NCBI GenBank assembly: GCA_050633525.1
Contig: JBOEGR010000032.1
Span: 3,730-67,729, forward strand
Direction of reading: 5' to 3'
From: CANLBN01 sp050633525
GTDB taxonomy: Bacteria > Pseudomonadota > Gammaproteobacteria > Pseudomonadales > Cellvibrionaceae
DNA length: 64,000 bases
The translations under genes were made by a program, and so were the position numbers. The notes below the pieces were generated by a model, which was not told the origin of the DNA, ran no database searches, and saw only the letters and a list, made by a program, of their open reading frames with translations. Positions 52,385 to 61,852 of this stretch are shown here, one piece after another; position 1 is the first letter of the stretch, and each line of letters opens with the position of its first letter.

Positions 52385-53152
52385 CTATACTTGTTCTTGT
52401 TGGTGCCAGCTTTTTTCTCTTGCTAGACGTTGTTCTTCTCGTTCAATTTCTAGCATGCGGTCGCGAATATTGCGGACATGTTCGGTGGCTACTTTTTTGG
52501 CCGTCTCGGGTTTGCGATCAATAATGGCGTTATATATTTGTCTGTGATGTTTATCAATCTGCTGTTTTTGCCTATCGCGGTGATAAAGGTTGGTCACTGA
52601 TGCCACGATACTGTTTAACATAAGTTGCATTAAACTTTGTAGGGTATGAACTAAAACTGGGTTGTGTGAGGCCTCATAGATTGAACGATGGAATGCGTGA
52701 TCGAGATGAGCTGCTTGTATTAAGTCGTGCTCATCTTCTTTTCGGAGGTTCATAGCATTATAAGCTTTGGTGATTTTGTAAAAATCTTTCTCGGTACCGC
52801 GCTCAGCTGCGAGTAAAGCAGCTTCAGCCTCAAGTAGCTCCCTCACTTCCAGCAAATCGTATAGTAGGCGAGGGTGATTCTCGTAGAGTCGGCTTAATGG
52901 TGTTTCATTTTCTTTATTGTCGAGCATGCCGATAATAAATGAGCCTTTACCATGGCGGGTTTCTATAACTCCTCTACCTCTTAACTCCTTTAATGACTCC
53001 CTAATTAGGGGGCGTGATACCTTGAGTCGTTCAGATAATTGCCTTTCAGAGGGGACTTTGTCTCCCGGCTGTAGTGTACCATCAAGGATAAGTTCTTCTA
53101 GGCGCTGGGAAATCGCCATTGAGCGGGTCTTCACAATATCATTGTTATTCAT
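52385..53152 (-). CDS. glcC: GlcC-type GntR/FadR-family regulator of glycolate use
   Basis: GlcC in Escherichia coli activates the glc genes with glycolate as effector. The 255 residues hold a winged helix (about 10-75; QPGDKVPSERQLSERLKVSRPLIRESLKELRGRGVIETRHGKGSF) and an FCD domain (LLYDLLEVRELLEAEAALLAAERG, LDHAFHRSIYEASHNPVLVHTLQSLMQLMLNSIVASVTNLYHRDRQKQQIDKHHRQIYNAI) which closely parallels E. coli GlcC. It faces glcB across 264 bases with two operators, so it probably also controls itself. Whether it activates or represses here cannot be read off. Confidence 0.9.
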   Translation of the reverse strand: MNNNDIVKTRSMAISQRLEELILDGTLQPGDKVPSERQLSERLKVSRPLIRESLKELRGRGVIETRHGKGSFIIGMLDNKENETPLSRLYENHPRLLYDLLEVRELLEAEAALLAAERGTEKDFYKITKAYNAMNLRKEDEHDLIQAAHLDHAFHRSIYEASHNPVLVHTLQSLMQLMLNSIVASVTNLYHRDRQKQQIDKHHRQIYNAIIDRKPETAKKVATEHVRNIRDRMLEIEREEQRLAREKSWHQQEQV

Positions 53153-53197
53153 GATTAGAACTCCCGTAAATAATGTTGATTATTTTAAACCTGTTTG

Positions 53198-53212
53198 TCT
53201 GGTTATACCAGA
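53198..53212. promoter_or_regulatory. GlcC-type operator near glcC
   Basis: TCTGGTTATACCAGA, a perfect palindrome but for its central base, sits 46 bases before the glcC start and likely mediates autoregulation. Its core TGGTTATACCA differs at two middle bases from the other three sites. Confidence 0.75.
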
Positions 53213-53306
53213 TGTTTGCTTATTGACGCGCCGATGGCAATTTTGTTTTTTATATTTAATTAAATCAATGGTTTACTAAATAATTTGAATTTATTGAAAA
53301 TAATAA

Positions 53307-53319
53307 CTGGTATGACCAG
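53307..53319. promoter_or_regulatory. GlcC-type operator near glcB
   Basis: CTGGTATGACCAG, identical over 13 bases to the site at 49056-49068, about 98 bases before the glcB start. Pair spacing here (108 bases between sites) is similar to that before the transporter (98). Confidence 0.78.
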
Positions 53320-53416
53320 CTGTATTCTACGTGGACTTTAATGAGGCCAAAACGTACTCTGAGCCTGATTAAGTTATTTCGAACATAGTGATAGCAAAAA
53401 TTGAGAGGAGCCAAAA

Positions 53417-55618
53417 ATGAATAACTACATTGAAAAACATGGTTTGCAGATCGCCCCCACTTTGTATGAATTGTTAGTCAATGAAATCGCCAGCGGTTTG
53501 GATATTAATGTAGACGAAGTCTTATTGCGTTTTTCAACTGTAGTCGATCGTTTAGCTCCTAAAAATAAAGCTTTACTTGAAAAAAGAGAGCGCCTCCAGC
53601 AACAGCTGGATGAGTGGCATCGCAGTCATCCAGGCCCAATTAAAAATATCTCAACATATAAACAGTTCTTGATTGAAATTGGTTACTTGGTGCCGGAAGG
53701 CGATGCTTTTAGTGTCAGTACGGAAAATGTCGATCAGGAAATTGCTTCTATTGCAGGCCCGCAATTAGTTGTGCCGGTAAACAACGCACGCTTTGCGTTA
53801 AATGCTGCCAATGCGCGCTGGGGCAGTTTATATGATGCGCTCTACGGAACAGATGTCATAGCGGAAGAGCCTGGCTATGAAAAAGGCAGCAGTTTTAATG
53901 AGCGTAGAGGTATTCGTGTTATTGCTAAAGCCGCTAGGTTTTTAGATGACAGCTTACGCTTAGCCGATGGCAGTAGCCACTCTGATATTGCAGAGTATCA
54001 ATTAACGGGTTCCGATAAAATTGAACTGACAATAAAGCGTACTAACGGTAGCACCACAAAATTAAGTAAGCCGGAACAATTTATTGCTTATGTAGGTGAA
54101 TTGAATTCCCCTAAAATCCTTTTGTTTAAAAATAATGGTTTGCATATAGAGTTACATATTGATCGCAATCATCCTATTGGTAAAAATAATGCCTCAGGCG
54201 TCAAAGATGTTGTGATTGAGTCAGCTATTAGTACGATTCAAGATTGTGAAGATTCTGTCGCTGCGGTTGATGCAGAAGACAAAACTTTGGTTTATCGTAA
54301 TTGGCTCGGTTTAATGAAAGGTTCTCTGTCAGAGACTTTTACTAAAAATGGTAAAAGTCTAACACGTTCATTGAATGATGACCGACATTATACTGATACC
54401 AATGGCGAGCCAATGTCTCTACATGGTCGTAGCTTGTTGTTAGTTAGAAATGTAGGCCATTTAATGACAAGCAATGCTATTTTAGATAAAGAGGGAAATA
54501 ATATTCCCGAAGGTTTTATGGATGCTTTGTTTACTACTCTTTGTGCAATGCATGATTTTAAAGACGACGCGCCATTACACAACAGTCGAACTAAAAGTAT
54601 TTATATTGTTAAACCTAAAATGCATGGCCCGGAAGAAGTGGCTTTAACCAATGAGTTGTTTAATCATATTGAAGATGCACTTGGCTTGCCGCGTTACACA
54701 ATGAAAGTCGGTGTGATGGATGAAGAGCGTCGTACAACGGTTAACTTAAAAGAATGTATTCGAGCTGCAAAAGAGCGTTTGGTTTTTATCAATACAGGTT
54801 TCTTGGATAGAACCGGAGATGAAATGCACACCTCTATGGAAGCGGGTCCTATGCTGCCAAAAGAACTGATTAAGCAAGAACCTTGGATCTCTGCATATGA
54901 GAATTGGAATGTAGATATAGGTTTGGAGTGTGGCTTACCTGGTCATGCACAAATTGGTAAAGGCATGTGGCCGAAGCCAGATGAAATGTTGCAAATGCTG
55001 GAAGCAAAAATGGCTCACCCTAAAGCCGGTGCTAATTGTGCTTGGGTGCCATCACCGACAGCCGCAACTTTACATGCAATGCATTATCACACCATCAATG
55101 TCCATGCCCAACAAGCAGAGTTAAGTTCGCGCCCGCGTGCCGACTTAGATCATATACTCACGCCTCCTCTTTTAGGTGATCGACGCTTAACGCCAGACGA
55201 AATTCAGGATGAGATGGATAATAATGCACAGGGTATATTGGGTTATGTTGTACGTTGGATAGATCAAGGTGTGGGCTGTTCTAAAGTACCTGATATTAAT
55301 AATGTGGGTCTAATGGAAGATCGTGCGACTCTGCGTATTTCTAGTCAACATATTGCTAATTGGTTGCGTCATGGTATTTGCACTAAAGAACAAGTGATGG
55401 AAACAATGAAACGCATGGCCAGAATAGTTGATCAACAAAATAAAAGTGACTCTCATTATAAAGCAATGGCGCCGGAATTTTCTGGTATTGCTTTTCGATC
55501 CGCTTGCGCATTGATTTTTGAAGGTGGGGCTCAGCCCAGCGGTTATACAGAGCCACTCTTGCATGAGTATCGAGTGAAAGCGAAAGAGCATAGCCATCGT
55601 TTGCAAAAAACGGCTTAA
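53417..55618 (+). CDS. glcB: Malate synthase G
   Basis: Condenses glyoxylate, made by glycolate oxidase, with acetyl-CoA to malate in the cytoplasm. The 733 residues match the G isoform: AIAGPQLVVPVNNARFALNAANARWGSLYDALYGTDVI-like region, DCEDSVAAVDAEDK (catalytic Asp-Glu region), PKMHGPEEVALTNELFNHIEDALGLP, VGVMDEERRTTVNLKECI, FLDRTGDEMHTSMEAGPM and HIANWLRHGI. GAGGAG precedes the ATG. It is the first gene of the glcB-glcG-glcDEF operon, whereas E. coli places it late. Confidence 0.96.
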   Translation: MNNYIEKHGLQIAPTLYELLVNEIASGLDINVDEVLLRFSTVVDRLAPKNKALLEKRERLQQQLDEWHRSHPGPIKNISTYKQFLIEIGYLVPEGDAFSVSTENVDQEIASIAGPQLVVPVNNARFALNAANARWGSLYDALYGTDVIAEEPGYEKGSSFNERRGIRVIAKAARFLDDSLRLADGSSHSDIAEYQLTGSDKIELTIKRTNGSTTKLSKPEQFIAYVGELNSPKILLFKNNGLHIELHIDRNHPIGKNNASGVKDVVIESAISTIQDCEDSVAAVDAEDKTLVYRNWLGLMKGSLSETFTKNGKSLTRSLNDDRHYTDTNGEPMSLHGRSLLLVRNVGHLMTSNAILDKEGNNIPEGFMDALFTTLCAMHDFKDDAPLHNSRTKSIYIVKPKMHGPEEVALTNELFNHIEDALGLPRYTMKVGVMDEERRTTVNLKECIRAAKERLVFINTGFLDRTGDEMHTSMEAGPMLPKELIKQEPWISAYENWNVDIGLECGLPGHAQIGKGMWPKPDEMLQMLEAKMAHPKAGANCAWVPSPTAATLHAMHYHTINVHAQQAELSSRPRADLDHILTPPLLGDRRLTPDEIQDEMDNNAQGILGYVVRWIDQGVGCSKVPDINNVGLMEDRATLRISSQHIANWLRHGICTKEQVMETMKRMARIVDQQNKSDSHYKAMAPEFSGIAFRSACALIFEGGAQPSGYTEPLLHEYRVKAKEHSHRLQKTA

Positions 55619-55658
55619 TCACATTACAACATGATTACTTATAGAAACGGGAAAAAAT

Positions 55659-56081
55659 ATGTTAACTATTAAACGTTTATGTATCGCAGATGCTCGCCTT
55701 TTAATCGAGGGCGCAAGCCAAAAAGCAGAAGAAATTGGTGTGCCAATGTGTATTGCCGTGGTAGATGAATCTGGTAATTTAATTGCGTTTGAACGTATGA
55801 ATGGCGGCAAAGCTCACAGTATTATTGTCGCACAAGATAAAGCCTTTACGGCCGGTGCAGCTCGCAAAGCGACTCATGAATACAATGCGGTGAATACGCC
55901 AGGTAGTCTCGCCTTTGGTATTCATACTGAAGTGGGTTGCCGTATTAGTACCGTAGGTGGTGGTCTTCCAGTGCAAGTTGATGGTGAATATCTTGGGGGT
56001 ATTGGTGTGAGCTCAGGGACACCGCAGCAGGATATGGATTGTGCACAGGCGGGTATTGATTTCTTTTTGAAAGACAAATGA
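55659..56081 (+). CDS. glcG: GlcG-like heme-binding-family (DUF336) protein
   Basis: A 140-residue protein of the GlcG/HbpS family, often next to glycolate genes but of unsettled role (perhaps cofactor or redox handling). Features are LIEGASQKAEEIGVPMCIAVVDESGNLIAFERMNGG, AQDKAFTAGAARKATHEYN and GGGLPVQVDGEYLGGIGVSSGTPQQDMDCAQAGI. No signal peptide is seen, unlike secreted HbpS. It lies 40 bases after glcB and 45 before glcD. Confidence 0.88.
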   Translation: MLTIKRLCIADARLLIEGASQKAEEIGVPMCIAVVDESGNLIAFERMNGGKAHSIIVAQDKAFTAGAARKATHEYNAVNTPGSLAFGIHTEVGCRISTVGGGLPVQVDGEYLGGIGVSSGTPQQDMDCAQAGIDFFLKDK

Positions 56082-56126
56082 TGCTTAATCATGTTTATTT
56101 TTAATCGTTTTTGTAGGTAAATCATT

Positions 56127-57680
56127 ATGGCTAAAATCAGCAGGCAAGACTTGGTCGTACAGTTGAGGCAGTTTATTGCTGCCGACTATGTTATCGATGA
56201 TGCTGAGACGCAAAAAGTCTATGAGTGTGATGGGCTGTCAGCCTATTGTGAAATGCCAATGTTAGTGGTGTTACCGGAAACCATTGAACAAGTGCAAAAA
56301 ACGATGCGTCTCTTGCATCAATATGACATACCGGTTGTTGCGCGCGGAGCGGGTACCAGTTTGTCCGCCGGCGCTACACCACATAAAGACGGTGTTGTTC
56401 TATCTCTCGCTAAATTTAAGAACATCATTGCTATCGACCCGCTTGCAAGAACGGCACGCTTGCAACCGGGCGTGCGTAACTTAGCGATTAGCGAAGCTGC
56501 TGCTGATTATGGCCTTTATTATGCTCCCGATCCTTCTTCTCAAATAGCGTGTTCTATAGGCGGGAATGTTGCTGAGAATGCTGGTGGCGTTCATTGCTTA
56601 AAATACGGTCTTACCGTACATAATGTGCTCAGCCTAGAAATGGTGACAGTAGAGGGTGACTTGTTGACGATCGGTAGTCAGGGTTTTGATAGCTATGGGC
56701 CTGATTTGCTTGCTCTGTTGAATGGCTCAGAAGGTATGTTAGGAGTGATAACCGAAGTGACGGTTAAATTATTGCCTGTGCCCGAAAAAGCCCAAGTGAT
56801 TTTGGCCGGTTTTGATTCCGTCAAAACAGCCGGTGATGCGGTGGGTAGTATTATTTCAAAAGGTATTATTCCGGGCGGTTTAGAAATGATGGATACCTAT
56901 GCCATTCAAGCTTCAGAAGCTTTTGCGAATGCGGGTTACCCCCTCGATGCAAAAGCGCTGCTGTTGTGCGAAGTGGATGGCACCTTAGAAGAGGTCAATG
57001 AATACAGTGAAAAAATTGAAAGATTATTTAAAGAGCTAGGCGCAACGAGCGTACGCGTGTCAAAAAATGAAGCAGAACGAGCATTATTTTGGAAAGGGCG
57101 TAAGTCTGCTTTCCCTGCTGTTGGTCGAATGTCCCCCGATTATTATTGTATGGACGGTACTATTCCTCGAGGGCAGTTAGCTCATGTATTGACTGAAATT
57201 GAACGTTTGTCTCAAGAGTACGATTTGCGAGTAGCCAATGTATTTCATGCAGGTGATGGCAACTTACATCCATTGATTTTATTTGATGCGAATGTACCGG
57301 GGCAATTTGAGCGGACCGAAGCGTTTGGTGGAAAGATACTAGAGATCTGTGTTGAGGTGGGCGGTTGTATTACCGGTGAGCACGGTGTCGGTTTGGAAAA
57401 AATTCGTCAAATGGCAGTCCAATTTAGCGACAGTGAAATTGCACAGTTTCATAGTATTAAGTATGCATTTGATGCGAAGGCGAATTTAAATCCGGGTAAA
57501 GGTATTCCGGTATTAAAACGTTGTCAGGAATACCGTGCCCTTGGTAAAGCACAACACGATGATGAGGGCGGGGTTTGCACCCATGGCCATCATCACAATG
57601 CCAACTACGATGCTAATCATAACAATGCTAACAATGGCAATACCATCAAGAAAGATCAGCACGGAGAAAATGCCGCATGA
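56127..57680 (+). CDS. glcD: Glycolate oxidase FAD subunit GlcD, with His/Asn-rich C-terminal tail
   Basis: Oxidises glycolate to glyoxylate together with GlcE and GlcF and passes electrons to the respiratory chain. The 517 residues contain the PCMH FAD domain (VVARGAGTSLSAGATPHKDGVVLSL, GGNVAENAGGVHCLKYG, LLNGSEGMLGVITEVTVKLLP) and the C-terminal domain with NVFHAGDGNLHPLILFD and TGEHGVGLEKI. About 40 extra residues at the end are His- and Asn-rich (THGHHHNANYDANHNNANNGN), absent from typical GlcD of about 480-500. The stop overlaps glcE (ATGA). Confidence 0.95.
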   Translation: MAKISRQDLVVQLRQFIAADYVIDDAETQKVYECDGLSAYCEMPMLVVLPETIEQVQKTMRLLHQYDIPVVARGAGTSLSAGATPHKDGVVLSLAKFKNIIAIDPLARTARLQPGVRNLAISEAAADYGLYYAPDPSSQIACSIGGNVAENAGGVHCLKYGLTVHNVLSLEMVTVEGDLLTIGSQGFDSYGPDLLALLNGSEGMLGVITEVTVKLLPVPEKAQVILAGFDSVKTAGDAVGSIISKGIIPGGLEMMDTYAIQASEAFANAGYPLDAKALLLCEVDGTLEEVNEYSEKIERLFKELGATSVRVSKNEAERALFWKGRKSAFPAVGRMSPDYYCMDGTIPRGQLAHVLTEIERLSQEYDLRVANVFHAGDGNLHPLILFDANVPGQFERTEAFGGKILEICVEVGGCITGEHGVGLEKIRQMAVQFSDSEIAQFHSIKYAFDAKANLNPGKGIPVLKRCQEYRALGKAQHDDEGGVCTHGHHHNANYDANHNNANNGNTIKKDQHGENAA

Positions 57681-58756
57681 CTGATTTAAGCGATATATTT
57701 GTTGATCAAATAAAAACGGCCAGTACGGATAAAAAAATGCTCACTATTGTGGGTAATGGTACAAAGACCTCTTTGGGCCGCAGGGTTGAACACGATGCAA
57801 TAACGTTATCAACAGTAAAACATACTGGCATTACGAGCTATGAGCCTGTTGAATTAGTGATGACGGCGCGAGCAGGTACGACCTTAGCGGAAATTGATGC
57901 TGAGCTAGCAAAACATAATCAATACCTTGCTTGTGACCCCGCTCGTTTTGATGGGCAGGCGACTATCGGGGGTTCTTTAGCGGCTAATCAAGCAGGCCCA
58001 TCGAGGCCGTGGTTAGGTTCGCTACGAGATCATGTACTCGGCGTTAACTTGATCAATGGTAAAGGCGAGCATCTACGCTTTGGGGGGCAGGTGATGAAAA
58101 ATGTTGCCGGTTATGATGTGTCGCGTTTACAGGCGGGTGCGATGGGTACATTAGGCTTAATGACTGATATTAGCTTTAAAGTATTACCTTGCCCTGCTGC
58201 TGCTATTACCTTAACGCAAGATATTGACGCTGACGATGCTATTTACTTAATGAATCAATTGGCCGGACAAGCCAAACCTCTAACCGCAGCATGCTGGATA
58301 GAAGGCATTTTGTATTTACAGTTGTCTGGTGCTAAAAGCGCAGTTGAAAGCACGGTGGATGTGTGGGTCGGCGATATTATGCCGGATCAAGAGGCGGTGA
58401 TGTTTTGGAATGGTCTGCGTGATCATAAACATCATTTTTTTAGTCAGCGATCCGCTGAACAAGCCTTGTGGCGCTTTTCAATTAACTCAACGGCAGCGCC
58501 TTTTCTAAAAGATGAACAATGGTTATTTGATTGGGGTGGTTCACTCCGGTGGCTGAAAGGTGATTTTGCGCACGCCGAATTACAGCAGTGGGCGGCAGAG
58601 CAGGGGGGCGAGGTGATACTCTATCAAGGTGGTGATCGATCTAAGGATATCTATTATCAGCCTCATTCTGTGATGAAAAAAATTCAAAAAGAACTTAAGC
58701 AATCTTTTGATCCTCACAATATTTTTAACTTAGGTCGGCTTTATAGCTGGATGTAA
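57677..58756 (+). CDS. glcE: Glycolate oxidase subunit GlcE
   Basis: Second FAD-domain subunit of glycolate oxidase. The 359 residues have LTIVGNGTKTSLGR, DPARFDGQATIGGSLAANQAGPSRPWLGSLRDHVLGVNLINGKGE and the FGGQVMKNVAGYDVSRLQAGAMGTLGLMTDISFKVLPCP segment, all GlcE hallmarks; the C-terminus is DPHNIFNLGRLY. It overlaps glcD by four bases and precedes glcF by 19. Confidence 0.94.
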   Translation: MTDLSDIFVDQIKTASTDKKMLTIVGNGTKTSLGRRVEHDAITLSTVKHTGITSYEPVELVMTARAGTTLAEIDAELAKHNQYLACDPARFDGQATIGGSLAANQAGPSRPWLGSLRDHVLGVNLINGKGEHLRFGGQVMKNVAGYDVSRLQAGAMGTLGLMTDISFKVLPCPAAAITLTQDIDADDAIYLMNQLAGQAKPLTAACWIEGILYLQLSGAKSAVESTVDVWVGDIMPDQEAVMFWNGLRDHKHHFFSQRSAEQALWRFSINSTAAPFLKDEQWLFDWGGSLRWLKGDFAHAELQQWAAEQGGEVILYQGGDRSKDIYYQPHSVMKKIQKELKQSFDPHNIFNLGRLYSWM

Positions 58757-58775
58757 GGGATAAGGTCGATTCATT

Positions 58776-59990
58776 ATGCAAACAAGTATCCATCCAGAAT
58801 TGTCAGTTTTACCACAAGTGAGTGAAGCAGAAGATATATTGCGTGCTTGTGTTCACTGTGGTTTTTGTACAGCCACTTGTCCAACCTATCAACATTTTGG
58901 TGATGAAAGAGATGGCCCTAGAGGGCGCATCTATTTAATTAAACAGTTATTGGAAACCAATACCGTCACTGAAAAAACCCAAGAGCACCTCGACCGCTGC
59001 TTAACCTGTCGCAGTTGTGAGACGACCTGTCCATCGGGCGTACAATACGGTCGTTTAGTTGATATTGGCCGTGCAATAGTAGAAGAAAAAGTAGAGCGCA
59101 AGCCTTTAGATAAATTGACACGTTGGACATTGCGAAAAATTTTACCTTACCCCAAACGTTTTGGTTTTTTATTATTTTGGGGGCAGTTGTTTCGTCCCTT
59201 AATGATCGGGCCTTTGCGTATTATACAAAAAAAAGTTCCACCGAAAAAAACAGCTTCACCTTGGCCTTCAAATTCTCATTCTAGAAAAATGATTGCGCTG
59301 GCGGGGTGTGCTCAATCAATGACTACGCCTAATACCAATGCAGCCACCGCGCGAGTATTGGACAAATTAGGTGTCACCTTAGTTGAAGCACCTAAAGCCG
59401 GTTGTTGTGGCGCAGTCGATTATCATCTTGCTGCTCACAATGACGGGCTTCAAGCCATGCGCAATAATATTGATGCATGGTGGCCTGCTATCGAAGCGGG
59501 AGCCGAAGCGATAGTCATGACTGCCTCAGGTTGTGGAGCTATGGTAAAAGAATACGGCGAACTACTTGAGCATGATTCAGCCTACGCCGATAAAGCAAAA
59601 AGAGTGACTGAATTAACAAAAGATATCAGCGAAATACTATCCGAGGAAGACCTGAGCAATTTCAGCGTTGATCAAGAAAAAACAACGGCCTACCATTGTC
59701 CTTGCACCTTACAGCATGGGCAACAACTCAAAGGTGGGGTAGAGGCGATATTAGAAAAAGCGGGCGTTCCTTTAACAAAAACTGTAGATAAACATTTGTG
59801 TTGTGGCTCAGCAGGCACTTATTCTATATTACAGGCTAAAACCAGCCAGCAGCTATTAGATAATAAACTCGATGCATTAATGGTCGATAAGCCAGAGCAA
59901 ATTGTCACTGCAAATGTAGGCTGTCAAATGCACCTAGAGACTAAAGCTAGCGTTCCGGTTAAACATTGGGTAGAGTTGTTAGACCCATAA
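58776..59990 (+). CDS. glcF: Glycolate oxidase iron-sulfur subunit GlcF
   Basis: Carries electrons from the flavin subunits to quinone. The 404 residues have two 4Fe-4S motifs, CVHCGFCTATCPTYQ and CLTCRSCETTCPSGVQYG, and two CCG domains (AGCAQSMTTPNTNAATARVLDKLG...GCCGAVDYH and CPCTLQHGQQLKGG...CCGSAGTYS). All motif cysteines are intact. It ends the glc operon; the next gene is 24 bases on and may be cotranscribed. Confidence 0.95.
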   Translation: MQTSIHPELSVLPQVSEAEDILRACVHCGFCTATCPTYQHFGDERDGPRGRIYLIKQLLETNTVTEKTQEHLDRCLTCRSCETTCPSGVQYGRLVDIGRAIVEEKVERKPLDKLTRWTLRKILPYPKRFGFLLFWGQLFRPLMIGPLRIIQKKVPPKKTASPWPSNSHSRKMIALAGCAQSMTTPNTNAATARVLDKLGVTLVEAPKAGCCGAVDYHLAAHNDGLQAMRNNIDAWWPAIEAGAEAIVMTASGCGAMVKEYGELLEHDSAYADKAKRVTELTKDISEILSEEDLSNFSVDQEKTTAYHCPCTLQHGQQLKGGVEAILEKAGVPLTKTVDKHLCCGSAGTYSILQAKTSQQLLDNKLDALMVDKPEQIVTANVGCQMHLETKASVPVKHWVELLDP

Positions 59991-60014
59991 GATAGTGTGT
60001 GCAGGTGAACATAA

Positions 60015-60461
60015 ATGAAGCAGTGGCAAGTTTATTTATCTGGCGAAATCCATACGGATTGGCGCCAGCAAATTATGAGTGGAGCTGAGGCGGCTAATCT
60101 GCCCGTCGTATTTACCTCTGCTGTCACTGATCATGATAGTAGTGACGCCGCAGGCGATGTGCTGGGCCAAGAGTCAAACAGCTATTGGCGTGATCATAAG
60201 TCAGCCAAGATTAATGCCATACGCATTAAAACCTTGATAGAAAGCTGTGATCTAGCGATCATTCGTTTTGGTGATAAGTATAAACAATGGAACGCCGCCT
60301 TCGATGCCGGCTTTTGCGCTGCCTTGGGTAAGCCTTATCTTACGCTTCACAGTGACGATATTATTCACCCTCTTAAAGAGGTGGATGCATCGGCAATGGG
60401 CTGGGCACAAACGCCGGAACAAATTGTAGAAATTTTGAAGTATACAACGACGAAGGTATAG
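60015..60461 (+). CDS. YtoQ-family protein
   Basis: A 148-residue protein of the YtoQ family, which has a nucleoside 2-deoxyribosyltransferase-like fold but no settled reaction. It starts WQVYLSGEIHTDWRQQIMSGA, then PVVFTSAVTDHDSSDAAGDVLG, and has DLAIIRFGDKYKQWNAAFDAGFCAALGKPYLTLHSDDIIHPLKEVDA. AGGTGA precedes the ATG. It probably shares the glc transcript. Confidence 0.85.
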   Translation: MKQWQVYLSGEIHTDWRQQIMSGAEAANLPVVFTSAVTDHDSSDAAGDVLGQESNSYWRDHKSAKINAIRIKTLIESCDLAIIRFGDKYKQWNAAFDAGFCAALGKPYLTLHSDDIIHPLKEVDASAMGWAQTPEQIVEILKYTTTKV

Positions 60462-60514
60462 GGTTTCTTTTGCCTTTTTCCCCTGTATTTTTCTTGTCAT
60501 GTTAACCTTCCTTC

Positions 60515-60943
60515 ATGTTAAGTTACTTTCTATTATTAGGTAGCGCTTTTTTAGCGGCTACCATTTTCCCTTTCTATTCAGAAGCATTCTTAGTCACCTT
60601 GTTAACGCAAGGGAAATCAGTGTGGCTTTTATGGCTTTTTGCCACTATCGGTAACACTTTGGGCGCAGTTGTTAACTGGGTGTTAGGCCGTTACCTTTTA
60701 CACTTTCAAGATCATCGATACTTCCCTTTTAAACTGAGCCAGCTTCAACGATCGCAATCGTGGTTTCAACGTTACGGCGTTTGGAGTTTATTGCTGTCAT
60801 GGTTACCGCTGATTGGTGATGGTATCACCTTTATAGCGGGTATCATGAAGGTAAAATTTTGGGTTTTTCTTAGCTTAACCGCAGTCGGTAAGGGCCTGCG
60901 CTATTTGATTGTGATTCTGATTGCTCAGGGCATTATGGGTTAA
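60515..60943 (+). CDS. YqaA/DedA-like inner-membrane protein
   Basis: A 142-residue membrane protein of the small YqaA branch of the VTT/DedA group. It has four or so membrane segments, with FPFYSEAFLVTLLTQG near the start, the FATIGNTLGAVVNWVLGRYL block, and SWLPLIGDGITFIAGIMKVKFWVFLSLTAVGKGLRYLIV. DedA relatives are lipid scramblases; function here is not established. Little sign of a ribosome-binding site is seen at the ATG. Confidence 0.85.
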   Translation: MLSYFLLLGSAFLAATIFPFYSEAFLVTLLTQGKSVWLLWLFATIGNTLGAVVNWVLGRYLLHFQDHRYFPFKLSQLQRSQSWFQRYGVWSLLLSWLPLIGDGITFIAGIMKVKFWVFLSLTAVGKGLRYLIVILIAQGIMG

Positions 60944-61084
60944 GTAATAACAGCTTAAGGTATTATCGTGTTTTTGTGCGTACATTGCATATTTAGCGAT
61001 AATGCAAATTGCTAGCACAAGCCTTCCTTGTCTATACTGTAGCTATTGAGTACGAATAACCCTAAAATAATTAAGAGACAGAGA

Positions 61085-61852
61085 ATGACGTATTGTGTTG
61101 GTATTAAAGTAAATGACGGCCTAGTGTTTTGTTCTGATTCACGAACTAATGCGGGTATTGATCAAGTTAACGTCTATAAAAAAATGTATACCTTTGGTAA
61201 CCCTGGGCATTGCCAGTATTGCATCTTGGCATCAGGTAATTTAGCAACGACACAAGGCGTTATTAATCAGATTAAAAAAGATATCGACACCTCGTCTGCA
61301 TTGAACCTGTTGACGATGACTAGCATACAAGATGCCACGGATTATATTGGCCAAATTAGTGTTAGTCAGCAAGCTAAAACAGGGGGTGGGCCGGCGTTTC
61401 AGGCTAATTTTATCGTAGGGGGGCAGATTGTCGGCCAAGAGCATCAGATTATGATGATCTATCCCGAAGGGAACTATATTAGCGCTAGCGGCTTAACTCC
61501 CTTTTTACAGATCGGCGAAAGTAAGTACGGTAAGCCCATCCTTGACCGCATCATTAACCCAGATACTAACCTACAAACCTCAGCTCTATGTGCTTTAGTG
61601 TCTATGGATTCCACCTTAAAAAGTAACCTCAGTGTAGGGCCGCCCATCGATATACAGTTTTATCATGCGAATAGCCTAGAAATGGGTGAATACTTCCACT
61701 TCGACGAAGACCACGAGTACTTGCGACAGATACATACGGTGTGGAATGAAAAATTAGTGGATGCCTTTTTACAGCTTCCGGCACTGGAAATTAGCCATGA
61801 GCCTGTTATAGCAGCGGTACCCTCTACGAACATCAACGAACAAAAACAGTAA
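61085..61852 (+). CDS. Anbu-type proteasome-like peptidase
   Basis: A 255-residue member of the bacterial proteasome homologue family Anbu (beta-subunit-like, related to HslV). From the ATG at 61085 it reads MTYCVGIKVNDGLVFCSDSRTNAGIDQVNVYKKMYTF, where Thr2 would become the N-terminal nucleophile after removal of Met. Later FIVGGQIVGQEHQIMMIYPEGNYI and KYGKPILDRIINPDTNLQTSALCALVSMDST match the family. A TTG 39 bases upstream is rejected since it would bury the Thr. The alpha-E, transglutaminase and ATP-grasp genes that usually accompany Anbu are not beside it. Confidence 0.88.
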   Translation: MTYCVGIKVNDGLVFCSDSRTNAGIDQVNVYKKMYTFGNPGHCQYCILASGNLATTQGVINQIKKDIDTSSALNLLTMTSIQDATDYIGQISVSQQAKTGGGPAFQANFIVGGQIVGQEHQIMMIYPEGNYISASGLTPFLQIGESKYGKPILDRIINPDTNLQTSALCALVSMDSTLKSNLSVGPPIDIQFYHANSLEMGEYFHFDEDHEYLRQIHTVWNEKLVDAFLQLPALEISHEPVIAAVPSTNINEQKQ

